Counted from the first letter of the stretch, positions 1 to 9,978 are shown. The stretch is DNA of 16,088 nucleotides from Halomonas chromatireducens (GCF_001545155.1 NZ_CP014226.1:4042-20129); one strand, 5' to 3'. Numbers and translations: made by a program. Notes: a model not told the origin generated them from the sequence alone.

Positions 1-2
1 TC

Positions 3-16
3 TGCTCTTTAACAAT
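3..16 (+). promoter_or_regulatory. boxA antitermination element of the rRNA operon
   Basis: The sequence TGCTCTTTAACAAT matches the boxA element found in 16S-23S spacers of gammaproteobacteria. There the NusB/NusE antitermination complex binds the nascent transcript so that RNA polymerase can cross the untranslated 23S gene. It lies about 110 nt before the 23S start, as expected. Its presence shows that the window begins inside the 16S-23S spacer; no spacer tRNA is visible in the part included. Confidence 0.85.
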
Positions 17-126
17 GTGAATCATGCTGACAAGTTCTTCCTGAAAAGGAAGGACAACGTGATACGTCTCAAGCGTATCCGGCAATTGTCGTGAGTAATC
101 GCGGACCAGACCCTTTCGGGTTATAT

Positions 127-2909
<2,783 letters not shown>

Positions 2910-2910
2910 T

Positions 2911-2973
2911 CCCGGCGTGGGCAGCCGTTGCCATAAGGGCGACGAGAAAACCGGATATCAACAGTTGCTTCAT
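2911..2973 (-). pseudogene. 5' fragment of a gene for an exported protein, cut off at the 23S junction
   Basis: On the minus strand an ATG at 2973 is preceded by a perfect Shine-Dalgarno match AAGGAGGT (2982-2989). It opens a typical signal peptide: a lysine near the N terminus, a hydrophobic core LLISGFLVALMATA and a signal peptidase I site AHA|G at residue 20-21. Directly after the cleavage site the frame runs into the reversed 23S sequence. The mature protein is therefore missing and the continuing frame to 2776 is meaningless. The family of the original protein cannot be told from 21 codons. It lies 92 nt downstream of the aldo/keto reductase on the same strand. The strong ribosome site and clean signal peptide argue that this was a real gene start and that the loss is at the junction. 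It could be an assembly error rather than a biological pseudogene. Confidence 0.7.
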
Positions 2974-3065
2974 GGCGTTTTACCTCCTTGAAAAACGACA
3001 GTGGCAACTATCAGGCTAGGTGGCAGTCCGGCTGGCAGCAAGGTATGGCTATGCACGCTCGCTAC

Positions 3066-4079
3066 TCAGGGCTTCTCGAGTTCGAATTCCTCGGTATCGA
3101 TATCCGCCTGCTGCTCCGCGCCGTAGCGGCCGCCGGCTACCTGATCCGGGGTCAGCATGGCGTTCAGCCGGGTGACGGTGGCCGCATCCAGGTCGAGCGT
3201 GCCCGCCGCCAGGTTCTCGTGGATGTGGGCTATCGAGCGGGAGCCGGGAATCGGAATCACGTCCTCTCCTTTTGCCCTGAGCCAGGCCAGAGCCAACTGG
3301 CCGGAGGTCACGTCCAGCGCCTTGGCGACGGCCTGGAGCTGTTCCAGCTGGCGCAGGTTGTGTGGCAGGTTCTCGGCGCTGAAGCGCGGCATGGTTTGGC
3401 GAACGTCGTTTTCCTGCAGCTGCGCGGGGTCTGTCACGGCGCCTGCCAGAAAGCCCCTGCCCAGGGGGCTGAAGGCCACCAGCGCCGTGCCTGCCTCCCG
3501 GCAGGCCGCGATCAGCGCGATCTCGGGGTTGCGGGTCCACAGGGAATACTCCGACTGCACCGCCGCAATGGGGCGCTCGGCTACCGCGCGGCGCAAGGTG
3601 GCCGCAGATATCTCGGAGAGCCCGATGGCGCCTATCTTGCCCTCGTCCACCAGCCGACCCAACGCACCGACGCTCTCTTCGATGGGCACCTGAGGGTCCA
3701 GCCGGTGAAGGTAATAGAGGTCCAGGTGTTCGGTACGCAGGCGCTTAAGGCTCGCCTCGCACTGCCGCTTGAGCGTCTCGGGACGCCCGTCGATCACCCG
3801 CTTGCCCAGTTCCGGGTCGATGGCCATGCCGCATTTGCTGGACAGCATCACCTGGTCGCGCTTGCCCGCCAGGGCCTGGCCCACCACCTTCTCGTTGGCC
3901 GTTGCCCCGTAAAGCGTCGCGGTATCGAAGTGTCGATAGCCCATGTCGAAGGCCTCTTCCAGAGCACGAATTGCCTCGGGCTCGGGTACGGGGCTGCCGT
4001 AGCCATGGGAGAGGTTCATGCAGCCCAGGCCAATGGGGGGCGAGGCAACGTCCTTGAGGCGATCAAAGAGAGTCGACAT
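3066..4079 (-). CDS. aldo/keto reductase
   Basis: A 337-residue cytoplasmic NADPH-dependent oxidoreductase of the AKR superfamily, a single (beta/alpha)8 barrel of normal length. The catalytic tetrad is visible: D52 and Y57 in HFDTATLYG, K82 in LSSKCG and H125 in YYLHRLD. The C-terminal nucleotide-binding segment IPIPGSRS is also present. The N-terminal motif GLGCMNLSHGYG resembles the YakC-type group of AKRs, which reduce aldehydes and ketones; the physiological substrate is not predictable. I chose the ATG at 4079 because AAGGATCACC lies just before it and the protein then begins at the barrel. An upstream in-frame start at 4169 would add about 30 proline- and arginine-rich residues unlike the family. 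The long plus-strand ORF over the same bases is a shadow. It has no clear functional link to its neighbours. Confidence 0.92.
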   Translation of the reverse strand: MSTLFDRLKDVASPPIGLGCMNLSHGYGSPVPEPEAIRALEEAFDMGYRHFDTATLYGATANEKVVGQALAGKRDQVMLSSKCGMAIDPELGKRVIDGRPETLKRQCEASLKRLRTEHLDLYYLHRLDPQVPIEESVGALGRLVDEGKIGAIGLSEISAATLRRAVAERPIAAVQSEYSLWTRNPEIALIAACREAGTALVAFSPLGRGFLAGAVTDPAQLQENDVRQTMPRFSAENLPHNLRQLEQLQAVAKALDVTSGQLALAWLRAKGEDVIPIPGSRSIAHIHENLAAGTLDLDAATVTRLNAMLTPDQVAGGRYGAEQQADIDTEEFELEKP

Positions 4080-4188
4080 GGTGATCCTTGTGGGTGGCAG
4101 GGGCAAGGCGCACAGCAGGGCCGGCGGCGGTAATGCCTCATCATGCCGAGGGCGGGTGGGGCATCGCAAGGTGGTGAACCGAAACAGT

Positions 4189-4454
4189 CACCATCGGTGG
4201 CATCAACGACTGCTGGAGGTAGCTCACCATCGATTGCATCGACGCTTGTTGGAGGTAGCTTCAGCTCGCGACGGGCGGAGGTTGCCAGCGGCTTGGGATC
4301 GGCCGCTTGCTTAGGGTTGATGGAAGGGCAGGAGACGAGCCAAGACATCCACCATCGAGTGCATCGACGCTTGTTGGAGGTAGCTTCAGCTCGCGACAGG
4401 CGGAGGTTGCCGTGGCCCGGTGGGAGCGGCCGCATGCTTAGGGTTGAGTGAAGG
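4189..4454 (+). repeat. direct tandem repeat, two copies of about 104 bp plus a truncated copy, with REP-like core
   Basis: Two similar units (4225-4327 and 4350-4454, period 125 bp) share a head beginning CACCATCGA and the core TTGGAGGTAGCTTCAGCTCG, then a matching tail ending in TTAGGGTTGA. A third, truncated unit (4189-4224) holds only the 36-bp head and abuts the first full copy. The core CTTCAGCTCGCGAC resembles the short repetitive extragenic (REP-like) elements common between genes of Pseudomonas and Halomonas. Such elements are thought to be moved by TnpA-REP transposases. No coding potential is evident, and none of the overlapping small frames has a ribosome site or a recognisable domain. 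The units lie between the aldo/keto reductase start and the DUF4202 gene. Confidence 0.75.
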
Positions 4455-4515
4455 GGTGGGGACGACTGAGTCAGCCACCCAGGCAGCTAAGAAATATCGG
4501 GGCGGGCTCAACGGA

Positions 4516-4534
4516 TGTCCCTACCGTAGGGACA
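4516..4534. repeat. perfect 9-bp inverted repeat around one base
   Basis: TGTCCCTAC-C-GTAGGGACA forms a perfect palindrome of 9-bp arms around a single base. It sits alone in the gene-free stretch, 80 bp beyond the direct repeats. It could be an operator or a small dispersed palindrome. It has no T-tract, so it is not a typical terminator. Function is unknown. Confidence 0.6.
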
Positions 4535-4656
4535 GGAGGTGACAATCCGACCTCGCCAGCGTGGGTTCAAGGTTACTCAGTGGAAGCGTGCTCATGAAGA
4601 AACTTCAGTGAGGAGCGTGGCCGTTGGTGTTCATCGCCAAGGTTGGCGACACCGTG

Positions 4657-4868
4657 GTCGCGAGCTAAAGCTGCCTCCAACAGCGTTTTTCTCTTATGTG
4701 GTGGCGTGGTGGGGCGTTGTGGTCGTTGCTGGCGTTGGTGGTTTCCGCCGAGGCGCCTGCGGCGCCAGTCGCGATGCGGAGCAGCGCTCCAACAGCGTTT
4801 TTCTCTTATGTGGTGGCTGGGCTGCGGTGGCGAGCTGAAGCTGCCTCCTGCAGTGTCTTTTTCTTGTG
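4657..4868 (-). repeat. three REP-like elements in inverted orientation
   Basis: Three elements read on the minus strand. Two (4657-4704 and 4768-4816) share an exact 30-bp block starting CTCCAACAGCG and ending TATGTGGTGG, with a period of 112 bp. The third (4829-4868) is more diverged. The first and third carry GCGAGCTRAAGCTGCCTCC, the reverse complement of the core of the repeats at 4225-4454. The region therefore holds REP-like units in both orientations, as in BIME arrangements. A separate perfect hairpin TCGCCAA-GG-TTGGCGA lies just before, at 4634-4649. The array ends about 70 bp before the DUF4202 start codon and may contribute its 5' leader. No gene is visible in 4080-4937. Confidence 0.75.
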
Positions 4869-4937
4869 TCGTTGAGTCGTTTGTGTGGCGTTGTGTTGCG
4901 GTATGCTGGTGTGACAATAGCTTGGGAGGGTTTTGTT

Positions 4938-5528
4938 ATGACCGATCAAACCGCTTTTCAGCAGGCGATGGCGGCTCTCGATGCCTTGCATGCGGAGGAT
5001 CCTCGCCGGGTGGAGGTTGAGGGGGAGTCGCTGCCGATGGAGCTTTGGCATGCGGGGCGCATGAGCGCCTGGCTGGAGCGGGTGGTGCCGGGGGCGGATG
5101 AGTTGACGCAGCTGGCGGTGCGTTCGCAGCATATGCAGCGCTGGCAGGTGCCGCGCAACGAGTACCCGGAGGGCCGGGTGGGGTATCTAACCTGGCGGCG
5201 TGACCAGGGCAAGCGGGCCGGTGAGACGACGGCGCGGGTGATGGAGGCGTGCGGTTATTCGCCGGAGGAGGCGGCGCGGGTGTCGCAGATGATCCGCAAG
5301 CAGGGGTTGGGGCGTGACCCGGGTACCCAGGCGGTGGAGGACTGCGCGTGCCTGGTGTTCCTGGAGAACTACTTCGGTGATTTCTCCAAGCAGATCGACC
5401 ACGATCACCTGATTCGCATCGTGCAGATGACCTGGAAGAAGATGTCGCCGAAGGCCCATGAGCTGGCGCTCGCGCTGCCAATGAGCGATGAGGCGAGAGG
5501 GCTGGTGGAGGAGGCGCTCGCCGGCTGA
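4938..5528 (+). CDS. DUF4202 domain-containing protein
   Basis: A 196-residue soluble protein that I recognise as DUF4202 (Pfam) from characteristic blocks. These are an early DALHAEDPRR, MSAWLERVVPGADELTQLAVRSQHMQRW with the family's conserved QH, the stretch WQVPRNEYPEGRVGYLTWR, and later DCACLVFLENYFGDF and MTWKKMSPKAHELAL. The full domain is present with no signal peptide or membrane segment, so it should be cytoplasmic. The biochemical role of the family is unknown. The conserved histidines, aspartates and QH motif suggest a metal-binding helical fold, but that is my inference. The ATG at 4938 is chosen because GGGAGGG lies 7 nt upstream; the 24 residues in frame before it do not resemble the family. 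It appears to be a single-gene unit, following the REP-like array. Confidence 0.85.
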   Translation: MTDQTAFQQAMAALDALHAEDPRRVEVEGESLPMELWHAGRMSAWLERVVPGADELTQLAVRSQHMQRWQVPRNEYPEGRVGYLTWRRDQGKRAGETTARVMEACGYSPEEAARVSQMIRKQGLGRDPGTQAVEDCACLVFLENYFGDFSKQIDHDHLIRIVQMTWKKMSPKAHELALALPMSDEARGLVEEALAG

Positions 5529-5649
5529 AGGCGGCGGCGCCATTCAGCGGTGGCTTTACGGTATGAGCGTCTGCGCGGCGTCGAGGTAGGGTGTCGGCGG
5601 GCTCGCCCTTGAAGTGGGTGGTGGTGAGAATGATTTTTCTTTGTGGGAA

Positions 5650-5678
5650 TTGACAGGGGGCAGGTGGGCGACTAGATT
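5650..5678 (+). promoter_or_regulatory. sigma70-type promoter of the small Fur-controlled gene
   Basis: A perfect -35 TTGACA (5650-5655) is followed after 17 bp by TAGATT (5673-5678), which matches four of six bases of the -10 consensus. Transcription would start near 5685, at the left edge of the Fur box and 46 nt before the 85-aa gene. A Fur dimer on that box would block this promoter. The -10 is not perfect, so confidence is moderate. Confidence 0.55.
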
Positions 5679-5686
5679 TTCGGTAG

Positions 5687-5709
5687 TTAATGATAATGGT
5701 TATCATTAA
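5687..5709. promoter_or_regulatory. Fur box (iron-responsive operator)
   Basis: TTAATGATAA-TGG-TTATCATTAA is a perfect 10-bp inverted repeat about a 3-bp centre. Its inner 19 bp closely match the Fur consensus GATAATGATAATCATTATC. Fur with Fe2+ binds such sites and represses transcription when iron is plentiful. It lies 21 bp before the ATG of the 85-aa gene and immediately downstream of the predicted -10, the usual position for repression. The next gene on the other side (DUF4202) ends 158 bp away and reads toward it, so the small gene is the only plausible target. Confidence 0.88.
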
Positions 5710-5730
5710 TAAAAGTAATCGGAGATTGCC

Positions 5731-5988
5731 ATGCCGTACCCTATCCCTTCCCCGCTCGAGGGCATAAACACCAACCTGCATATCATGGATGCCACGTCGG
5801 TTGCGGTGCGGCTGGGCCGGGAATCCCCGCGACAGGCTTCGCCCGTTTCCGACGAGGAGGAGGCGCTGCGGTCCCTGCGTCACGAAGTGACCATTCAGGA
5901 GTTGCTCCGTCGCCGTTTTCTGCGTACCACGGAACAGTACCTGAAGGGTGAGCTGGATGACGTGGCCATTCCCCGCACGCGGCGCTGA
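5731..5988 (+). CDS. unrecognised 85-residue protein under Fur control
   Basis: I do not recognise this family. The frame starts at ATG 5731 with GGAG 6 nt before it, directly after a promoter and Fur box, which supports it as a real gene. The N-terminal third is polar and rich in proline and glycine (MPYPIPSPLEG). The C-terminal half is a charged, probably helical stretch, DEEEALRSLRHEVTIQELLRRRFLRTTEQYL, followed by KGELDDVAIPRTRR. There is no signal peptide, membrane segment or cysteine, so a soluble cytoplasmic protein is likely. It does not look like HemP, bacterioferritin-associated ferredoxin or another iron-stress small protein I know. Expression is expected under iron limitation. It converges on the C45 hydrolase gene with only 21 bp between, and no siderophore or iron transporter gene adjoins it. 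Confidence 0.7.
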   Translation: MPYPIPSPLEGINTNLHIMDATSVAVRLGRESPRQASPVSDEEEALRSLRHEVTIQELLRRRFLRTTEQYLKGELDDVAIPRTRR

Positions 5989-6009
5989 ATTCGCGTTCTG
6001 GCGGTTGGC

Positions 6010-7074
6010 TCAGGCCAGGGAGAGGGTCAGGCTATCAGCGGTTTCGCACGGCTTGCCGTGGCGCAGGGTGAGGCGGCGTTCGCTCAATTCCATGACCACG
6101 GCGAATAGGGTTTCCATGCGTTCGTCGGGGGGCTGGTCGGGGTTGAAGTGGCGACAGATCGACAGCGGTGCATTGTGGTGGTCGCTGAGGATGTCGAACA
6201 GGGTGGCTTCGTCCACGTCGCTGTCGGTGGCCAGTTCGTCGTGCAACAGGGTATCGAGCCGCTGCAGCCGGGGCTGCGAGTCGATGCGGGGGAAGTCCTG
6301 GACCTGGCAGCCGGCGGCGTAGAGGTGGTTGGTGTGGGTGACGATGCCGTCCTGCGGCGTGAGCCGGCCGGGCTCGCCGGGCTGCACCTCCAGGCCCATG
6401 GCCCGGCCGTCGCCAGCGGCGAGCAGGAAGTGGGCCGGTGAGCAGACCCGGTCGTTACGGGCCACGTCCAGGGCGCTCTCCCAGTCGGGGCTTTCCAGTA
6501 TCTTGCGCAGCGCCACGTGGATCGGCAGCCCGTCGCCGCAGGTCTGTGAGCGGATGGCGTTGAGGCATACGCCGATACCGTTGGCGTTCATGCCCACCTT
6601 GCCCACCATGCCCGCTTCGCCGACGCTGACCAGCGGCACGGTGTCGGTACCTTCGATATGCAGGACCACCACGTTGTGCAGCTGGTCGGTGCGCCAGTCC
6701 CAGTTCTGGGCCAGCCACTGGCGGCCCTGGCGCTGCAGCGAGAAGGCCGAGCAGCCGCCGCTGGCGCGGGTCAGCGCGATCTCACTACGGCAGTTCAGGG
6801 TGAGGATGTCGGTGACGTCGACCCCGGCGCCTTCGGCGATGCCTGCCATCTCCTCGAGGATGGCGGGAAACCCCCGCTCGATCATGGCCTGGAAGCGCTC
6901 GGCTTCCTGGCGGGCCTCTTCCCAGCGGATGCCCACAAAGTCGTGGAACAGCTGGGCGTAGACTCCCAGGCTGTGCTGAATGAGCCGGGCATGAATGCGG
7001 CCATGAGCCGTGCCGATGTCATGTCGACTGCCGGCGAGCCGGGTTACGGAAAGGGGTTGGGTAGGTAGTGTCAT
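6010..7074 (-). CDS. C45-family autoproteolytic acyltransferase/hydrolase (AAT-like)
   Basis: A 354-residue Ntn-hydrolase related to acyl-CoA:6-aminopenicillanic acid acyltransferase (peptidase family C45). Family members cleave themselves before a cysteine, which becomes the N-terminal nucleophile of the larger chain. Here the site is GG|CSAF with C108, giving chains of about 107 and 247 residues. Other family marks are the N-terminal GTAHGRIHA, NWDWR after the nucleophile, the long GKVGMNANGIGVCLNA block and THTNHLY. Bacterial homologues are usually amide hydrolases or acyltransferases of unknown substrate, so a penicillin role should not be assumed. No signal peptide is seen. I chose ATG 7074 because GAGG lies about 8 nt before it; an in-frame start at 7116 would add 14 residues with a poorer site. 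It ends 21 bp from the small Fur-controlled gene and diverges from the binding-protein gene across 319 bp. Confidence 0.85.
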   Translation of the reverse strand: MTLPTQPLSVTRLAGSRHDIGTAHGRIHARLIQHSLGVYAQLFHDFVGIRWEEARQEAERFQAMIERGFPAILEEMAGIAEGAGVDVTDILTLNCRSEIALTRASGGCSAFSLQRQGRQWLAQNWDWRTDQLHNVVVLHIEGTDTVPLVSVGEAGMVGKVGMNANGIGVCLNAIRSQTCGDGLPIHVALRKILESPDWESALDVARNDRVCSPAHFLLAAGDGRAMGLEVQPGEPGRLTPQDGIVTHTNHLYAAGCQVQDFPRIDSQPRLQRLDTLLHDELATDSDVDEATLFDILSDHHNAPLSICRHFNPDQPPDERMETLFAVVMELSERRLTLRHGKPCETADSLTLSLA

Positions 7075-7393
7075 GAGACGGCCTCGAACAGGCTCCGCCA
7101 AAGGTGGACTTGGCATTGCCGGCCGGTTGCCAGAGTTGATGGGATTGCAGGCCGCATGGCTTGGCTCCTGTCGGATGGTGGCATCGGACCCATCAGTATA
7201 GGCACGCTGGGAGAGGTTCTGTCGCCAGCGTTGAATTGTGCATCACCGATCAGGGGATGATTCGCCCTTCTGATCAGCGAGTTGGGGCTGAATTATGTTC
7301 CGCTAACGTTGGCAGCGGGGCTTGTGTTTTGGCGCCAATCCTTCCAGATTTAGGGGGTGCATTTTTTTAGCAACCAGAGTGAGAAGAACAACC
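7075..7393. other. divergent intergenic region between the C45 hydrolase and the binding-protein gene
   Basis: No gene is visible. The stretch must hold the promoters of both flanking genes, but I find no convincing -35/-10 pair. Possible operator-like elements are the perfect palindrome TTGGCGCCAA at 7329-7338, 55 bp before the binding-protein ATG, and two GATCAG copies at 7248-7253 and 7272-7277, the second inside the palindrome CTGATCAG. Confidence 0.4.
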
Positions 7394-8599
7394 ATGAAAA
7401 AACGCGTTTTGGCGATGGCCGTTGCAGCATCCAGCCTGGCATTCGTCGGTGCGGCGCAGGCGGAAGTGAAAATCGGTTTTCTTGGTGGCTTCACGGGGCC
7501 GATCGAGAGCCTGACACCTCCGATCTTCGATGGTGCCCAGTTGGCGGTCCAGCAGATCAACGAGCAGGGCGGTATTTTGGGTGGACAGACGCTGGTCATG
7601 CCCAGTGCGGATACCACCTGCAGCGATGCGTCGGCGGCCTCCAATGCGGCGGACCGCATGGTCAATACAGAAGAGGTCACCGCCATCGTGGGGGCGCTGT
7701 GTACCGGTGCAACCATCGCGGCAGCCAACAATGCCGGTATTCCCGGCGGCGTGGTGATGGTGTCACCGGCCTCCACCGCACCGGCGGTCTCCGAGCTGGA
7801 CGACAACGACCTGGTATTCCGTACCGTGCCGTCCGATGCCTTCCAGGGCGAAATCCTGGCCAAGCTGATGCTCGACAAGGGCTTCGATGAGGTCGCGGTG
7901 ACCTTCGTCAACAACGACTACGGCCGCGGCCTGGCCGATGCCTTCGTCGAGGCCTTCGAGGCCGGCGGCGGTATCGTCGCCGAGAACCTGGCCCACGAGG
8001 ATGGGCGCGCCGACTACCGCTCCGAGCTGGGTTCGCTCTCCGGTAGCGGTGCCGAGACGCTGGTGGTGCTGGCCTACGCCGATGGCTCCGGCCAGACCGT
8101 GCTGCGCCAGGCCTACGAGAGCGGCATGTTCACCCAGTACGCCGGCGCCGACGGCATGGTGGGCTCCTCGTTGATCGAGGCAGTGGGTGCCGATGTCCTC
8201 GAGGGCATGATCGCCACGCGCCCTGGCAGCCCGGACCTGCCGGGTACCGAGCTTTTCAACCAGGCCGCCGAGGAAGCGGGCTTCGACCCCAGCGCGGTCT
8301 TCGCCGCCCAGGCCTACGATGCCGCCTTCCTGCTGGCGCTGGCCATCGAGCAGAACGGCAGCGCCGAGCGTGAAGGGCTGTCCGAGGCGCTGCGCAGCGT
8401 TTCCAGCGAACCCGGCGAAGTGATCCTGCCCGGCGAGTGGGAGAAGGCCGTGGAGCTGATCGCCGCCGGTACCGAGATCAACTACGAGGGTGCTTCCGGC
8501 CGTCACGAGTTCGACGAGACAGGTGACGTGCCCGGCGTCGTGGTCGAGATGGTAGTGGAAGACGGCGCCTTCGTCAGCAAGGGGCAGGTCGACCTCTAA
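7394..8599 (+). CDS. branched-chain amino acid-type ABC transporter substrate-binding protein
   Basis: A 401-residue periplasmic binding protein of the LivJ/LivK type (Peripla_BP_6). A classical signal peptide, MKKRVLAMAVAASSLAFVGA, is followed by cleavage at AQA|E after residue 23. The mature protein opens with VKIGFLGGFTGP and has the family block INEQGGILGGQTL. Two cysteines at residues 76 and 103 (mature 53 and 80) correspond well with the disulphide of E. coli LivJ. It should capture an amino acid or related compound and pass it to the permease encoded convergently at 8671-10982. Which ligand it binds cannot be read from sequence; the fold also serves urea, amides and aromatic acids. The ATG at 7394 begins the signal peptide, with a weak GAGAAG before it. 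It is unusual that this gene is transcribed separately from the rest of its transporter. Confidence 0.9.
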   Translation: MKKRVLAMAVAASSLAFVGAAQAEVKIGFLGGFTGPIESLTPPIFDGAQLAVQQINEQGGILGGQTLVMPSADTTCSDASAASNAADRMVNTEEVTAIVGALCTGATIAAANNAGIPGGVVMVSPASTAPAVSELDDNDLVFRTVPSDAFQGEILAKLMLDKGFDEVAVTFVNNDYGRGLADAFVEAFEAGGGIVAENLAHEDGRADYRSELGSLSGSGAETLVVLAYADGSGQTVLRQAYESGMFTQYAGADGMVGSSLIEAVGADVLEGMIATRPGSPDLPGTELFNQAAEEAGFDPSAVFAAQAYDAAFLLALAIEQNGSAEREGLSEALRSVSSEPGEVILPGEWEKAVELIAAGTEINYEGASGRHEFDETGDVPGVVVEMVVEDGAFVSKGQVDL

Positions 8600-8618
8600 A
8601 CGCTAGCAAGGCACAGCG

Positions 8619-8652
8619 AAAAGCCCCGGGGGATTTCTCCCCCGGGGCTTTT
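8619..8652. terminator. bidirectional rho-independent terminator
   Basis: A 15-bp GC-rich stem, AAAAGCCCCGGGGGA (8619-8633), with loop TTTC and the matching TCCCCCGGGGCTTTT (8638-8652), is followed by T. The A-run on the left gives a T-run on the other strand, so it can stop transcripts in both directions. It lies 19 bp after the binding-protein stop codon and 18 bp after the livM-like gene, serving both. Confidence 0.93.
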
Positions 8653-8670
8653 TACTTCTACCCGTGACTG

Positions 8671-9978
8671 CTATCCGTGGTGCTTGACCTTCTCTGGCAA
8701 TAGCCCCTGCGGGGCGAAGCGCAGCACCAGGGTGATCAACAGGCCGATCACCAGTACCCGGGCCTGCAGTGCCCGGCTGGAGAGGTTGCCGGGGGGATCC
8801 CAGCCGAAGACGCCTTCGCCGAACATCACCGCCAGGTTCATCAGGAACAGTGCCAGCGGTTCGGACATCAGCCAGATGATATAGACCGCCACGGCGCCGA
8901 AGATGGTGCCCAGGTTGTTGCCGGGGCCGCCGAGGATCACCATCACCAGCACCAGGAAGGTGTGGTTGAGCGGCAGGTAGCCCTGGGGGTCGAACAGGCT
9001 GTTGAACGAGGCCAGCGCGCCGCCGCCGACACCCATCAGGATGCAGCCCAGCACGAAGATCTCCAGGCGACGCTTGTTGATGTCCTTGCCCATGGCCGCG
9101 GCCGAGACCTCATTGTCGCGGATGGCGCGGATCATGCGGCCCCAGGGGGCATGGTAGGCACGGTGCAGCAGGAAAAAGATCACCGCGATCATCGCCGCCG
9201 TCACCGACAGGTAGACTGCTCGGGCCAGCGTGAAGCCCAGCTCGCTGGGTCCCGGTGTGGGCCAGGGCAGCGGGGAAACGGTGGCGGTGCCACGGGTCAG
9301 CCAGTCGGAGTTCTTGAGGAAGGCCTTGATTATTTCGGCGATGCCCAGGGTGGCGATGGCCAGGTAGTCGCTGCGCAGGCCCAGGCAGATACGTCCGATG
9401 TAATAGCCGATGCCGCCGGCCAGGGCGCCGCCGACAATCCAGCCGGTCCAGGCCGGCAGGCCCAGCCCGCCGACGAAGCCGGCACGGGACTGGATCTCGC
9501 TGGTGACCGCGCGCAGCATGCTGATGACGACCAGATAGAGGACTACCCCCAGGATCACGGCGATCACCGTGCGCAGCTTCTTCGGCACGCCGAGGCGATC
9601 GAGCCGGGTGGCACCGACCACCAGCGCAATCGAGGCCACTGCGTAGAGCAGCACGCGGCCCAGCTCACCGGGAAGCTCGGTGCCCCAGAAGGCATCGTTG
9701 ACCGGCACGCTGAAGAACATGGCGCTGAAGCCGCCGATGGCGACGAAGCCCATGACGCCGGCATTGAACTGGCCCGCGTAGCCCCACTGGATGGTGAGGC
9801 CCAGGGCCAGAATGGCGTAGCAGGCGGCCTCCACCAGCATGCGGGTGCTGTAGGCGGTGCCCATGGCCATGTAGACGCCCAGTACCGCCACCAGCAGGGC
9901 GCCGAACAGAACGACTTCGCGAACCGGAAAGCGGCTCTGTGGTGTCGTCTCGGTAGGGGTGGGAGTGGGGTTGTTCAT
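8671..9978 (-). CDS. livM: branched-chain amino acid-type ABC transporter permease, LivM-like
   Basis: A 435-residue inner-membrane permease with about ten hydrophobic segments, close in length to E. coli LivM. A short hydrophilic proline/threonine-rich N terminus precedes the first segment, VVLFGALLVAVLGVYMAM. The family block GYAGQFNAGVMGFVAIGGF lies near residue 70. The cytoplasmic ATPase-coupling (EAA-like) loop GRMIRAIRDNEVSAAAMGKD lies toward the C-terminal third. With the LivH-like partner it forms the membrane channel of a HAAT importer, driven by the LivF/LivG ATPases. Its ATG shares one base with the TGA stop of the livH-like gene (TGATG), implying translational coupling, and AAGGTGAT inside that gene is the ribosome site. 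It is the last gene of the set and ends at the shared terminator. Confidence 0.92.
   Translation of the reverse strand: MNNPTPTPTETTPQSRFPVREVVLFGALLVAVLGVYMAMGTAYSTRMLVEAACYAILALGLTIQWGYAGQFNAGVMGFVAIGGFSAMFFSVPVNDAFWGTELPGELGRVLLYAVASIALVVGATRLDRLGVPKKLRTVIAVILGVVLYLVVISMLRAVTSEIQSRAGFVGGLGLPAWTGWIVGGALAGGIGYYIGRICLGLRSDYLAIATLGIAEIIKAFLKNSDWLTRGTATVSPLPWPTPGPSELGFTLARAVYLSVTAAMIAVIFFLLHRAYHAPWGRMIRAIRDNEVSAAAMGKDINKRRLEIFVLGCILMGVGGGALASFNSLFDPQGYLPLNHTFLVLVMVILGGPGNNLGTIFGAVAVYIIWLMSEPLALFLMNLAVMFGEGVFGWDPPGNLSSRALQARVLVIGLLITLVLRFAPQGLLPEKVKHHG

Noticed and set aside
2974..3065. 5S rRNA or tRNA after the 23S gene
   Set aside because: The stretch has no 5S or tRNA features and belongs to the upstream side of the truncated minus-strand gene.
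2988..4133. 381-aa plus-strand frame opposite the aldo/keto reductase
   Set aside because: The minus strand encodes a complete enzyme with its catalytic tetrad; the plus frame has low complexity, no domain and is a shadow of high-GC codon use.
4539..4590. GTGGGTTCAAGG resembling a tRNA T-loop
   Set aside because: No matching acceptor, D or anticodon stems could be folded around it.
4189..4868. Possible CRISPR array
   Set aside because: Repeats are few, diverged, in two orientations and spaced about 112-125 bp apart, with no regular unique spacers and no cas genes.
4018..4917. Several 98-139-aa frames in the gene-free stretch
   Set aside because: They run through repeats in both orientations, lack ribosome sites and change composition with each repeat copy; repeat DNA explains them better.
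7300..7330. Sigma54-like -24/-12 promoter (TTGGCAG ... CTTGT)
   Set aside because: The -12 GC is missing and the spacing is approximate; too weak to call.
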